Shown here piece after piece: positions 1 through 7,482 of a stretch of DNA of 64,000 bases. A model generated the notes under the pieces. It worked only from the letters and a program-made list of their open reading frames with translations. It searched no databases and was not told the DNA's origin. Source of the stretch: Deltaproteobacteria bacterium (GTDB lineage Bacteria; Myxococcota_A; UBA9160; UBA4427); the NCBI GenBank assembly GCA_016713665.1, contig JADJOR010000024.1, forward strand, positions 1 to 64,000, in the 5' to 3' direction. Position 1 is the first letter of the stretch; each line of letters opens with the position of its first letter. Both the position numbers and the translations under genes were made by a program.

Positions 1-2
1 CG

Positions 3-77
3 GACGGATATGCCGTCGTTCGCGGTGGATCTGTCGTCCTGAGCTTCTACAAAATGGTAATCGGTATTGAGCAATAG
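3..77 (+). CDS. C-terminal fragment of an unidentified protein (5' end outside window)
   Basis: An open frame enters from the left edge and ends with TAG at 75-77, giving about 24 residues ending in the sequence KMVIGIEQ. It stops 8 bases before the attC-like repeat that begins at 85, which is the position expected for the last gene of an integron-type cassette. No family can be assigned from so short a tail, and other frames across these bases also close quickly, so the call rests mainly on position. Confidence 0.3.
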   Translation, partial: DGYAVVRGGSVVLSFYKMVIGIEQ

Positions 78-141
78 CCCGCCTGCCGCATAACCAAACG
101 CTGCAGTCGGATGATCTTGCCCCGGTAAAGTGGACACGAAG

Positions 142-1007
142 TTAAGCGGCAGATCGTAGTCTTTCGTACTCCTCGGGCGAACGATAGTCAAGCGAAGAGT
201 GCAGCCGGATCGTGTTGTAGAAGCCCTCGATGTACTCGAAGATCGCGAGCCTCGCTTCCCTCCTCGTCTTGTAGTGGGCGTGGTAGATCCATTCGGTCTT
301 CAGCGTGTGGAAGAAGCTCTCCGCCGCGGCGTTGTCGAGACACTGCCCCCGGACGACTCATGCTGCATCGCATCCCGTACTCATCGAGAAGGTCCTGGTA
401 GGCTGCGGAGCTGTACTGGCTTCCGCGGTCCGTATGGTGGATCAGGCCGGGGGCGAGGTCGTCGCGTCTCGACCGCCATGGTCAAGGCCTCGAGAGTGAT
501 CTCCTGCTGAGGCGTACTCGAGGTCGACCAGCCGACGATCTTCCGCGAGTGCAAGTCCATCAGCATCGCCAGATACAGCCAACCCTCACCCGTTCGGAGC
601 TGGGTTACGTCGCCTACCCAGACGCGATCCCTTCGGGTCGAAGAGAACTCTCTCTGAAGCAGGTCAGGCGCCGCCGGGTGCTCGCTCCGGGTCGTCGAGA
701 TCCAGTGGAACTGCTTCATGCAACGCGCTCTGAGGCCTTCCTCTCGCATGATTCGCGCGATCCGATGCCGGCCCCAGGACTGGCCCTGTCGACGAAGCAG
801 TCGATAGATCCGCGGCGATCCATAGATGCCGTGGGCTTCACGATGGGCCCTTCGCACCTGGACCGAGATCGCCTCGTCCTCGACGATGCGACGACTTGGC
901 TGACGACCCTGCCAGGCGTAGAACCCGCTGCGGGAGACCTTCAGGACTTCGCACATCTTGCCTACCCGGAAGGTCTCCCGGTGCTCCTGGACGAACCTGA
1001 ACTTCAC
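142..1007 (-). pseudogene. IS3-family transposase OrfB (DDE integrase core), frameshifted
   Basis: Reading from GTG at 1007, the first ~175 residues match an IS3 OrfB: an HTH_21-like N-terminus (KVSRSGFYAW, HGIYGSPRIYRLL) and the start of the rve core with WVGDVTQLRTGEGWLYLAMLMD. The frame is then lost at a run of five C near 460. A second change, five G near 350, must be corrected to read the rest of the core (HTDRGSQY, then NAAAESFFHTLKTEW with the catalytic Glu) to TAA at 142. With both one-base corrections the protein is a normal-length OrfB of about 288 residues. These may be true inactivating mutations or homopolymer sequencing errors. Confidence 0.8.
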
Positions 1008-1316
1008 TTCTGGTCGTCCGCAAAGTAGGCCAGTGCTTTTTCAAGATGTCCCGTTCCTCGGTGACATCCTTGAGTCGAGCCTTGAGCTCCCGGATTTCGT
1101 CGGTCTCGGCTCTCGCCTTCCCTTGCCGGGGAACGGCTCAGGCGACTCGCCCTCGAGCTGATGTCTCCAGTACTGGAGCAGACTCCGAGCGATCCCTAAT
1201 GAGCTGGCGACTTCCGTCAGCGTCTTACCGCGGCGAACCATCGCCACGGCGTCCTTCTTGAACTGGGGAGTGAACGTCCTTCGGACGCGGGCTGATGCTC
1301 TCTTCGACATGAACAC
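1004..1316 (-). pseudogene. IS3-family transposase OrfA (helix-turn-helix), frameshifted
   Basis: The N-terminus reads RRTFTPQFKKDAVAMVRRGK followed by TLTEVASSLGIARSLLQYWR, a Transposase_8 helix-turn-helix that would bind the IS ends. After FPGKG the frame is lost. Restoring one A near 1117-1121 recovers a typical coiled tail (ETDEIRELKARLKDVTEERD). A second missing A in the run at 1037-1041 recovers KKALAYFADDQK and a TGA at 1004. That A-run is where IS3 elements normally carry the A6G slippery site for the OrfAB fusion. Here it is A5G, so programmed frameshifting would also be altered. Confidence 0.75.
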
Positions 1317-1585
1317 CTCTCTCGGTCATGATAGACCGGTTGGGTGTCCACTTATCGGGGCAAGGTCAGGACGAGCCCTCGGCCGAGCCCGTCGCGACCT
1401 GCGCTGCCCTAGTTCCTCCGCCCTTCGGGCTCCGGAAAGGGCAGCTCGTGCGGCTTCGCAGCGGTCGCTGTACGCTCGCCGGACACTTCTAGCGCGGACT
1501 CGCCGCTGAGCGTTGGTCCGTTATGCGGCGTCCCCGACCAGAGTGCCGATGAGCGTGCCGGAATGGCCGCGCTAGAATCCGCGCC

Positions 1586-1806
1586 ATGGATTATCGCGAC
1601 CGAATCACGATCGAGCCGGGGAGCGAGGCGGAAAGCCCTGCATCCGTGGCTTACGAATTACGGTTTTCGACGTCCTTGAGTATCTCGCGTCGGGTATGAC
1701 TGAATCCGAGATCATCCAGGACTTCCCCGAGCTGACAGTCGACGATATCCGAGCCTGCTTGGCATTTGCAGCCGATCGAGAGCGAAAGCTCGCTTCCGCT
1801 GGCTAG
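1586..1806 (+). pseudogene. DUF433-family antitoxin, frameshifted
   Basis: ATG at 1586 starts MDYRDRITIEPG. Adding one A at about 1620-1623 continues KRGGKPCIRGLRITVFDVLE and YLASGMTESEIIQDFPELT, then a helical tail to TAG at 1804. This is the full compact DUF433 fold of about 73 residues. DUF433 proteins are the usual antitoxin or partner encoded directly before DUF5615 PIN-like toxins, and that gene starts 3 bases after this stop. As written the antitoxin is broken while the toxin frame is intact. A real loss would leave the toxin unpaired, so a base-calling error in the short A run is a serious alternative. Confidence 0.75.
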
Positions 1807-1809
1807 CCA

Positions 1810-2154
1810 GTGAAGCTCCTCTTCGACCAGAACCTGTCCGTGAAGCTCGTCACGAGCCTCCAAGAGCTTTATCCGGACTCATCCCATCTTTCGCTGGTCG
1901 GACTCTCCCGTGCTCCCGATGAGGATGTCTGGGCGTTCGCGTTGGCGAACAGCTTCATCATTGTCTCAAAGGACGATGACTTTCGGCAGCTGTCGATGCT
2001 GCGAGGTGCCCCTCCGAAGGTGGTCTGGCTCCAGCTCGGCAACTGCAAGACCTCGGCGATCGAACAGGCCCTCCGTCGTCGCTATCCAGCGATTGAGTCC
2101 TTTGTGCGCAATGCTGAATCGACCTTCCTGATCGTGCCAAAGGACGCCGCATAA
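1810..2154 (+). CDS. DUF5615 PIN-like toxin
   Basis: The 114-residue protein starts with KLLFDQNLSVKLV, the acidic DxN motif of DUF5615 PIN-like proteins. It continues with a second acidic cluster, DEDVWAFALANSFIIVSKDD, and DDFRQL. The family adopts a PIN-domain fold and is predicted to be a ribonuclease toxin. GTG at 1810 follows the DUF433 stop by three bases, so the pair is almost certainly translationally coupled. The stop codon TAA (2152-2154) lies inside the outer box of attC-like repeat 2, an arrangement typical of integron cassettes. The function as a toxin is inferred from family and pairing. Confidence 0.8.
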   Translation: MKLLFDQNLSVKLVTSLQELYPDSSHLSLVGLSRAPDEDVWAFALANSFIIVSKDDDFRQLSMLRGAPPKVVWLQLGNCKTSAIEQALRRRYPAIESFVRNAESTFLIVPKDAA

Positions 2155-2328
2155 CCAACCAATGCAGTCGGACGATTCGTAGTCGAGGCCGTCGCATCCT
2201 GCGCCGACCTCGACGCTCCGCCCTTCGGGCTCCGCGTAGGACGGCTCGTGCGGCTTCGCGCCGACCGTTGTACTCTCGCCAGACCTCTTTAGCGCGAATC
2301 GCCGCTGATCCGCGATCCGTTATGCGGC
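2146..2328 (+). repeat. attC-like imperfect palindrome 2
   Basis: This 183-bp unit is bounded by gccgcataac (2146-2155) and gttatgcggc (2319-2328), exact inverted repeats. Just inside, cagtcgg on the left pairs with ccgctg on the right except for one extra base on the left arm. The centre contains further short palindromes (cgcccttcgggctccg, ggcttcgcgcc). It shares its outer boxes and much of its interior with the IS-split copy at 85-1529. The DUF5615 stop codon is embedded in its left box, and a reversed BrnT/BrnA pair follows within 20 bases. Alternative: a palindromic repeat that travels with toxin-antitoxin genes without an integron integrase. Confidence 0.55.
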
Positions 2329-2341
2329 AAGCCCGAAACGC

Positions 2342-2569
2342 CTAGCTGGCCGATTTCCACTTGAGACCGGGGCGTCTCTTTACCTTCGCGCATTCTCGAA
2401 GGTATAAGTTGATCAAAGTCTGGTATGGAATCTCCGTATCCGCTGCGAGCGCCTTGAAATATTCAAGAGTCTGCTCGTCTAGCCGGATCGTGACCTGCCT
2501 CTTGATCTGCTTCGCGTAGGGATTCGCCTTTCCCTTCGAGAAATCGTATTGCCGCCTCATCTCCGCCAT
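2342..2569 (-). CDS. brnA: BrnA-type antitoxin
   Basis: The 75-residue basic protein begins MAEMRRQYDFSKGKANPYAK and continues with QVTIRLDEQTLEYFKALAAD and IPYQTLINLYLRECA. This is a ribbon-helix-helix (CopG/Arc-like) DNA-binding domain of the BrnA type. BrnA neutralises the BrnT ribonuclease and represses the brnTA promoter. The gene overlaps the upstream brnT by 13 bases, so the two are translated together. Its stop lies 14 bases from the end of attC-like repeat 2, in the orientation opposite to the DUF433/DUF5615 pair. Confidence 0.85.
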   Translation of the reverse strand: MAEMRRQYDFSKGKANPYAKQIKRQVTIRLDEQTLEYFKALAADTEIPYQTLINLYLRECAKVKRRPGLKWKSAS

Positions 2570-2850
2570 CTCCTCTCATAGTCGCGGCGTTCTTCGCGAT
2601 GCGCCTTTCGAGCTGAAATTATCCGAATGATCCGATCGTCGGATCGGTAGCAATGGCAAACTACGAGCGTTCGCAGGCTTGCGCTGAGTCCCAACAGAAC
2701 GAACCGATCCTCGGCGTCTCCGTCTGGGTCGTCGACGAGGATGGCTCGATCGTCAAAAAAGACCGACTGAGCCTCTTCAAAAGAGACGCCATGCTTCCGC
2801 TGATTCGCGGCGCTCTTGCGAGCATCCCATTCGAAGCGAAGGTCGGTCAT
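2557..2850 (-). CDS. brnT: BrnT-type ribonuclease toxin
   Basis: The 97-residue protein starts TDLRFEWDARKSAANQRKHG and SFEEAQSVFFD, the hallmark of BrnT (DUF497), and ends with RIIRIISARKAHREERRDYE. BrnT is a RelE-like-fold ribonuclease that cleaves RNA and arrests growth until bound by BrnA. The order toxin first, antitoxin second, with a 13-base overlap, is the standard brnTA layout. No residue expected for the family appears to be missing. The pair is probably autoregulated from a promoter to the right of 2850. Confidence 0.88.
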   Translation of the reverse strand: MTDLRFEWDARKSAANQRKHGVSFEEAQSVFFDDRAILVDDPDGDAEDRFVLLGLSASLRTLVVCHCYRSDDRIIRIISARKAHREERRDYERRWRR

Positions 2851-2895
2851 CGTGTGCGAGTGTAGCTACAAGGTAATTATGAGCAAGCTGACCGG

Positions 2896-2936
2896 TCGGG
2901 GACATGGTTAACAGAAGTCCGGGGACATGGTTTACA
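2896..2936. repeat. Two tandem copies of an IS-end-like motif
   Basis: The sequences cggggacatggttaac (2897-2912) and cggggacatggtttac (2920-2935) are direct copies separated by 7 bases. The complement, GTAAACCATGTCCCCG, resembles the terminal repeats of IS481-type elements. No transposase frame follows, so these look like leftover element ends. Assignment to IS481 rests on memory of that motif rather than on a search. Confidence 0.4.
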
Positions 2937-3309
2937 CCTCGTTCCGACCGCCGACCTCCCCCGATCCACGTTCATCGGCGACGAAGGGAGGGTCGCGTCA
3001 AACCTCTTCCCGGGTGAGCAGCAGAATGCGATCGGCCGGCCCACGCCTCGCGCGCATCCGTGTGATCAGTTCGAGATCGTGCGAGGCTCCGATACGATGA
3101 GGCGTCGCGATCGCCTCCAGCGGATCAACTCGGGCTGACGGCGGCGACTGGGCCGAGATTTCCGCGAGTCTGCAGCCGTTCGCGTCTGCGTGCTCGACTC
3201 CCTTTGAGGCACCGCTTGCGTCGTCGCGAAGCGACTGCTTTCCTGGCGGACTCCGGGCGCGGCTCGCGGCCAATCTCCGAGCCTCACCACGACAGGCCAG
3301 GGCCAGCCG
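2937..3309. other. Intergenic stretch without a recognisable gene
   Basis: No open frame here has convincing protein character; the long minus-strand frames across it are arginine-rich shadows. It marks the change from the lower-GC accessory DNA on the left to the high-GC body of the window. A promoter for the lipoprotein gene at 3310 is expected here, but no clear -35/-10 pair was seen. Confidence 0.4.
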
Positions 3310-3744
3310 ATGCGCATCATCCTCCCGTCGATCGCCGTTCTGGTCATGGGCTGTCCGATGTCGGAGTCGACTTCCCCCGAACAGGCCGCCCAGGAGCAGT
3401 TCGAGGCCGCTGCCGAGACTCCGGTCGGAGTCATCGGGGCGAGGTTCGCCGGTCATCTCGTCGCGAAGGATTTCGAGCGCGCGTCGGAGATGCTGGCGCC
3501 GTCGCTTCGAGACGATTCGTCTCCGACCGAGCTCGGGTCCCGTTACGAAGCGATGATCGAATACGCAGGGGTGCCCGCCGAGTCGGTTCAACCGGTCACG
3601 ACGATGACCGACTGGCCGGGCAAGCGACCGGGCGATCAGGGTTGGGTCTACGTCGCGATCGACGGTCAGGGATTCTCGGAAGGGGTAACCCTGATCGTGA
3701 CGGACGACGGAGGAATTCGCGAGATCGAGTGGGGCCGGCCCTGA
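3310..3744 (+). CDS. Putative lipoprotein with NTF2-like/DUF3887-type fold
   Basis: The 144-residue protein begins MRIILPSIAVLVMGC, a short signal peptide with a plausible lipobox Cys at residue 15, so it is probably an envelope lipoprotein. The mature part (IGARFAGHLVAKDFERASEML, then a C-terminal beta region GWVYVAIDGQGFSEGVTLIV) has the layout of a small NTF2-like domain, with a helix pair for protein turnover or ligand binding followed by sheet. No catalytic residues can be named. Its TGA overlaps an in-frame ATG at 3744 of the next gene, suggesting a two-gene unit. Confidence 0.65.
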   Translation: MRIILPSIAVLVMGCPMSESTSPEQAAQEQFEAAAETPVGVIGARFAGHLVAKDFERASEMLAPSLRDDSSPTELGSRYEAMIEYAGVPAESVQPVTTMTDWPGKRPGDQGWVYVAIDGQGFSEGVTLIVTDDGGIREIEWGRP

Positions 3745-3791
3745 TGGGGAGGCGGACGACCACGCGATCTGTCGTCGTGAGCGGAGTCGGC

Positions 3792-4199
3792 ATGCGGGAG
3801 ACGGTCGTGCGAGCCTCTCTGACCGCGGTTGCTTTCCTGATCGTCGCCGCTGCGTGCGCCGCGAATCGCGAGCGCGATGATCGGGCGCGACGGGGCGAGC
3901 GAACGGCGCCTGTCGTCGCGCAGATCGCTCCAATCGGGCTTCCCCGACCGCGTCCGCTCGCAGAAGGCGACCGGTGCGTTGGGGTCGTCTCCAGGGTCAT
4001 TCCCAGTCGGCAGTCCGAGTCGCAGGGCTATTGGGGTTGCTTCGATCCGGGCGAGATCGATCGTGCGTTCTCGCCGGGGATCGTGAGCTCCCTGCCCATC
4101 CTGCTGCAGGCGCCGACTTCGGTGATCGGGTTCGACTCGACCGAGCTCGAACATCGGGGCGATCCGGTCGAGCGGTCGGACGAGGATTCCGATCCGTAG
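3792..4199 (+). CDS. Hypothetical lipoprotein
   Basis: From ATG 3792 the protein begins MRETVVRASLTAVAFLIVAA followed by a Cys, a clear lipoprotein signal sequence. A longer start at ATG 3744 overlaps the previous stop (ATGA) but would place 16 unneeded residues before the signal peptide. The rest (VAQIAPIGLPRPRPLAEGDR, a Cys pair near CVGVVSR and WGCFDPGE, then FSPGIVSSLPILLQ) has no family I recognise. The two Cys could form a disulphide. It is probably co-transcribed with the lipoprotein gene upstream. Confidence 0.55.
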   Translation: MRETVVRASLTAVAFLIVAAACAANRERDDRARRGERTAPVVAQIAPIGLPRPRPLAEGDRCVGVVSRVIPSRQSESQGYWGCFDPGEIDRAFSPGIVSSLPILLQAPTSVIGFDSTELEHRGDPVERSDEDSDP

Positions 4200-4289
4200 C
4201 GAGAGCATCGGACGAAGCCGCACACAACCATCGTCGGGCTCATCGCCGAGGCAGGAAGAGCGGGGCGCGGGCCGTCCTCCCGGGCCGAG

Positions 4290-4673
4290 TTGCGTTCCGT
4301 GCGGCCTGCGATCGCTCTCTCTAACTTGCCCGAAACCTTCGTTGCGGACCCGCCCCCGCGCGCGCCCCCGCCAGGCAGCCTTCTCGTGGTCGATGCTGAG
4401 CCCCGACGAATCGTCTCGCCCGCGCATACCCTGTTGCAGTATCCGTGCGGTGTCTCCGCCGGCGAGCGGCTGCGTCTTCGCCGCGTGCTCCATATCGAGA
4501 CGGAGCTCGGGCGTCCGATCGGCCAGACGATCGGAACGGCCTCGGCCTGGGTGGTGCTGGCCGGCGATCCGCAGAACCCGGAGGTGGTCTGGTTCGAGGA
4601 TCCGCGCGGCGAGTTGCACGCCTGGGACGCCGCGAGTCTCTGGCAGGATTTCGAGGCGATGGACGTCGAGTGA
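4290..4673 (+). CDS. Hypothetical protein
   Basis: An in-frame TTG at 4290 gives 127 residues; GTG at 4299 is an alternative start. The C-terminal two thirds look like real protein (VSAGERLRLRRVLHIETELG, TASAWVVLAGDPQNPEVVWF, LHAWDAASLWQDFEAMDVE), with a regular mix of strands and a Trp-rich end. The N-terminal 35 residues are proline-rich. I recognise no domain. It follows the two lipoprotein genes on the same strand and may belong with them. Confidence 0.45.
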   Translation: MRSVRPAIALSNLPETFVADPPPRAPPPGSLLVVDAEPRRIVSPAHTLLQYPCGVSAGERLRLRRVLHIETELGRPIGQTIGTASAWVVLAGDPQNPEVVWFEDPRGELHAWDAASLWQDFEAMDVE

Positions 4674-4853
4674 GCAGCGGTCGGGGCGTGCACGACCTCC
4701 GCAGGGTCGGCGGCGTCACGCCGCGGCGGGGACCCCATCGGACGGCGCCTCGAGTCCGAGCGCGAATTCCGCTTCGAACAGTCGATCCCTCGTCCCTCCC
4801 GCCCGCACCGCCCCCGCTACCATGACGCGCAACCAACGAAGGGAACCTCCTCC

Positions 4854-5810
4854 ATGGCCGAAGTCCTCACCGCCGCCGAGCTCACGACCGCCGAAGTCGA
4901 TCGCATCTACGACCGCGTCCGCAATTGGGGCCGCTGGGGCGCCGCCGACGAGCGTGGCACGTTGAATCTCCTGACCGACGCCGTGCGCGCGCGCGCCGGT
5001 GCGTTGGTTCGCGACGGCGCGAGCATCAGCATGGCCCACGATCTCGCGGTCTTTCCCTCGGCGGAGACGCCCTTCCCGGCGCAGCACCACATGCTGCACT
5101 CGGGCGACTGCCTCGACGCGTCCGGCGTGCCCGGCTACGAGGCGACCGCGGACTACATCGGGACCCAGGTCCACGGCCTGGGCCTGACCCACGTCGACGC
5201 GCTCTCCCACATGTTCGTTCGCGGCAAGACCTACAACGGCTTCCTGCCCGAGGACGTGAAGTCGAACGGCGCGCTGCGCAACACGATCATGTCGATGGCG
5301 AACGGCGTCGTCGGCCGCGGCGTGCTGCTCGACGTGCCGGCGGCGCTGGGCGTCGAGTGGTTGCCGCCGACGCGGTCGGTTCGCCTGGCGGATCTGCTCG
5401 CGGCGGAGAAACGACAGAAGGTCGAGGTCCGCGAGGGCGACATTCTCATGATCTCGACGGGTCGGGATCTGCGGCGCGCCTCCCAGAAGGGCGTCCTCAA
5501 CCCCTTCACCGAGGGCCTCTCGGGGCTGCACGCCGAATGCCTCCCCTATCTCCACGAGCGCGGCGTCGCCGTGCTCGGCAGCGACGGCATCTCGGACCAC
5601 ATGCCCTTCATCTCGATCCCGGACTGGCCCTTCCCGATCCATCAGATCGGGATCGTCGGCATCGGTCTGCATCTGATCGACAACATGAATCTGTCGCCGA
5701 TCTCGCAGGCCTGCGCGGCGCGGAGTCGCTGGGAGTTCCTCTTCACGATGAATCCGCTGCGGATTCCGAAAGGGACGGGCTGTCCCGCGAATCCGGTCGC
5801 GGTGTTCTGA
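4854..5810 (+). CDS. Cyclase family protein (kynurenine-formamidase-like)
   Basis: This 318-residue protein has the PF04199 cyclase layout. The metal-binding signature is seen as H107, H113, D115 and H119 in the sequence VHGLGLTHVDALSHMF. The N-terminal NWGRWGAADERGTLNLLT and the C-terminal IHQIGIVGIGLHLIDNMNL are typical of the long bacterial members. Relatives hydrolyse amides or lactone-like bonds (for example N-formylkynurenine) using a divalent metal. The substrate here is unknown. ATG 4854 is preceded by aagggaacc, a usable ribosome-binding site. The gene converges on the DUF1203 gene at 5841. Confidence 0.88.
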   Translation: MAEVLTAAELTTAEVDRIYDRVRNWGRWGAADERGTLNLLTDAVRARAGALVRDGASISMAHDLAVFPSAETPFPAQHHMLHSGDCLDASGVPGYEATADYIGTQVHGLGLTHVDALSHMFVRGKTYNGFLPEDVKSNGALRNTIMSMANGVVGRGVLLDVPAALGVEWLPPTRSVRLADLLAAEKRQKVEVREGDILMISTGRDLRRASQKGVLNPFTEGLSGLHAECLPYLHERGVAVLGSDGISDHMPFISIPDWPFPIHQIGIVGIGLHLIDNMNLSPISQACAARSRWEFLFTMNPLRIPKGTGCPANPVAVF

Positions 5811-5840
5811 AGGCTGCCGCTTTGGAACGGACACCGTCGG

Positions 5841-6305
5841 TCAGTTTCGTTCGATGCGACACTGAAAACAGTTGAACTTCGAGCGGACGTGGACGTAGGC
5901 GACCTCCGCATCGCCGAGGATCGCGCGGCTCGCGCTCGCGACCTCGCGCCCCGGCACGACCGAGCCGGTCTCGTAGCGGATCCAGTCGTCGGCGTCGTAG
6001 CCCCGGACGATGGCCGGCTCCATGAAGGCGAACCAGGCCGGCGGCTCGGCGCGATCGTAGGCGGGGCAGGTCTGCGGATGCAGAAAGATCGGGCCGACCT
6101 CCGCGTAGGGCTGCGCCGTGGGAAAGGGTCGGTAGGCGAGGACGAGCTTCTCGGCGCCGTCGGCGATGAGACCGAGGCAATGGCGACAGGGATTTGCGCC
6201 GCCCTCGGCGATCCGCCGGAGGGCGGCCTGTCCGTGGGCATCGGGTCCCCCGGCCCGGATGCGCTCGACCTCCTGCGTGGCGATGCCCCGAACCCGGATC
6301 TCCAT
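5841..6305 (-). CDS. DUF1203 family protein
   Basis: ATG at 6305 gives 154 residues. The protein has the DUF1203 signature features: CRHCLGLIADGAEKLVLAYR near residue 40, a following FPTAQPYAEVGPIFLHP, and a C-terminal AEVAYVHVRSKFNCFQCRIE. The two CxxC pairs could bind a metal. The family's role is not established. The frame stays open upstream to 6956, but that part is a shadow of the SnoaL gene. It stands alone, converging with the cyclase gene. Confidence 0.82.
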   Translation of the reverse strand: MEIRVRGIATQEVERIRAGGPDAHGQAALRRIAEGGANPCRHCLGLIADGAEKLVLAYRPFPTAQPYAEVGPIFLHPQTCPAYDRAEPPAWFAFMEPAIVRGYDADDWIRYETGSVVPGREVASASRAILGDAEVAYVHVRSKFNCFQCRIERN

Positions 6306-6541
6306 GACGACTCCCTCCCGGCGCGTCTCGCGCGCCGACGTCTGCGGCCCGTCCCGCGGTGTATTCCGCGCCCCGCTTCGCGACCTTGCACGCCCGTGGC
6401 GCTGCGCGTTGCATGAAGGGAAGTCAAGCACGAAGGGACGCGGCGGACTGGTCGTGATCGGACGTCGCACTCGCGCCGCAGCGTGCCACGCCGCACCCGG
6501 GCGAGCCGCGAGCGCGAACAGATCAGCGCGGATCGCCCGGC

Positions 6542-7354
6542 TCAGGCCGCCTCGCGAAAGACCCGCCACGACTCGATCCGACCCTCGGCGTCGAAGCGGA
6601 AGAGCTCCGTGTGGGCGGTGGTGCGCGGGGGGCTGCCGGTCCGCTCTTCGCAGTGGACGGTATGCGCGAGGGCCTCGAGGCCGCAGACGATGACGCGATG
6701 CGCGCCCATCAGGACGCGGCGATCGCGGGCGTGGGCGGGCTCGAAGACGTCGCGGCCTGGGCCGAGGGCGTGCGAGCCGCGGCCGACGGGATCCTCGACG
6801 AGGGCGTCCTCGCGGAAGCGGCGGCGCCAGCGCGGGAGATCGCCGGTGTTCCAGAAATAGAGATGGTCTTCGACGGCCTGCTTCAGCTGGGCCTCGCTGC
6901 GCGGGAGCGGCGGGCGGGAAGAGGGCGGGGGGAGCGTCGGATAGAAGGCCTGCCAAAGCGTCTCACTGACGGGATCGGCGAAGGTCCGGTTGGTGGCGAG
7001 GAGGCCCGCGTCGTTCACGGTGTAGAGGCCGGTGTAGCTGAGGGTGCTGCGCGCGCCGTCGTACGCGTCGGGGCCCTGGCCGGGGGCGCCGAGATGGGTC
7101 ACGGCGCGCAGGTCGGCGACGATCTCGTGGCCGCCGACCGTGAGTCGATAGATCGCCATGTCGAGGCGCAGCGCCGAGGCGTGCATGTTGTTCCACTCGG
7201 CTTCGTAGCTGCCCATCGGGCGGAAGCCGGTGCCGACGGGGTCTTCGATGCGATAGTCGGGGGTGAAGCAGGCGCGCCACTCGGCGTGGGTCGCCGTCTT
7301 CCAGAGCCGGACCTGTCGTCGCACGATCTCGCGCATCTGCTCGGGGGTCGCCAT
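6542..7354 (-). CDS. Tandem SnoaL/NTF2-like domain protein
   Basis: The 270-residue protein contains two NTF2-like cone folds. The first (residues ~10-135) has WRACFTPDYRIEDPVGTGFR, and the second (~150-265) repeats it as WRRRFREDALVEDPVGRGSH. Each ends in a sheet region (TLSYTGLYTV; TAHTELFRFD). Such domains act as ketosteroid-isomerase- or dehydratase-like enzymes or as ligand carriers. The internal repeat indicates a gene fusion or duplication. It is transcribed divergently from the DUF1214 gene, with 128 bases between the starts. Confidence 0.8.
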   Translation of the reverse strand: MATPEQMREIVRRQVRLWKTATHAEWRACFTPDYRIEDPVGTGFRPMGSYEAEWNNMHASALRLDMAIYRLTVGGHEIVADLRAVTHLGAPGQGPDAYDGARSTLSYTGLYTVNDAGLLATNRTFADPVSETLWQAFYPTLPPPSSRPPLPRSEAQLKQAVEDHLYFWNTGDLPRWRRRFREDALVEDPVGRGSHALGPGRDVFEPAHARDRRVLMGAHRVIVCGLEALAHTVHCEERTGSPPRTTAHTELFRFDAEGRIESWRVFREAA

Positions 7355-7482
7355 CGAAGGGCCTCCTCGCGCGACGATACTCGAGGTCGCGCCGATCTCC
7401 CCCGCGCCCGGCCGATTGCGGCGCGCTTCGGTACCGTTCGGCCTTCGGGTCGATCCAGCGCCCGTGCGAATAAGGAGCCCCC

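Larger units (their letters stand above)
118..1362 (-). mobile_element. IS3-family insertion sequence, decayed
   Basis: The ends are inverted repeats: tgccccggtaaagtggacac at 118-137, and at 1344-1362 the complement of tgccccgataagtggacac, which differs by one substitution and one missing A. Between them lie the usual two overlapping frames, orfA (helix-turn-helix) and orfB (DDE integrase core), on the minus strand with a GTGA overlap at 1004-1007. No clear 3-bp target duplication is visible. Both frames are broken by single-base changes in short homopolymers, so the element as written cannot make an intact transposase. It sits inside an attC-like repeat. Confidence 0.85.
85..1529 (+). repeat. 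attC-like imperfect palindrome 1, split by an IS3 element
   Basis: The outer boxes gccgcataac (85-94) and gttatgcggc (1520-1529) are exact inverted repeats. Inside them, 94-110 (ccaaacgctgcagtcgg) pairs with 1503-1516 (ccgctgagcgttgg) except for three extra bases on the left arm. Paired boxes with extrahelical bases on one arm are typical of integron attC sites. The left half ends where the IS begins near 118 and the right half resumes after 1362, so the intact site would be about 200 bp. The copy at 2146-2328 has the same layout. The 7-base core GTTATGC departs from the usual GTTRRRY, so 'attC-like' is an inference. Confidence 0.55.

Noticed and set aside
2998..3933. Long minus-strand frame of 311 codons
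   Set aside because: Its product is almost pure Arg/Ser/Pro low-complexity sequence and it runs opposite two convincing lipoprotein genes; it is a high-GC shadow frame.
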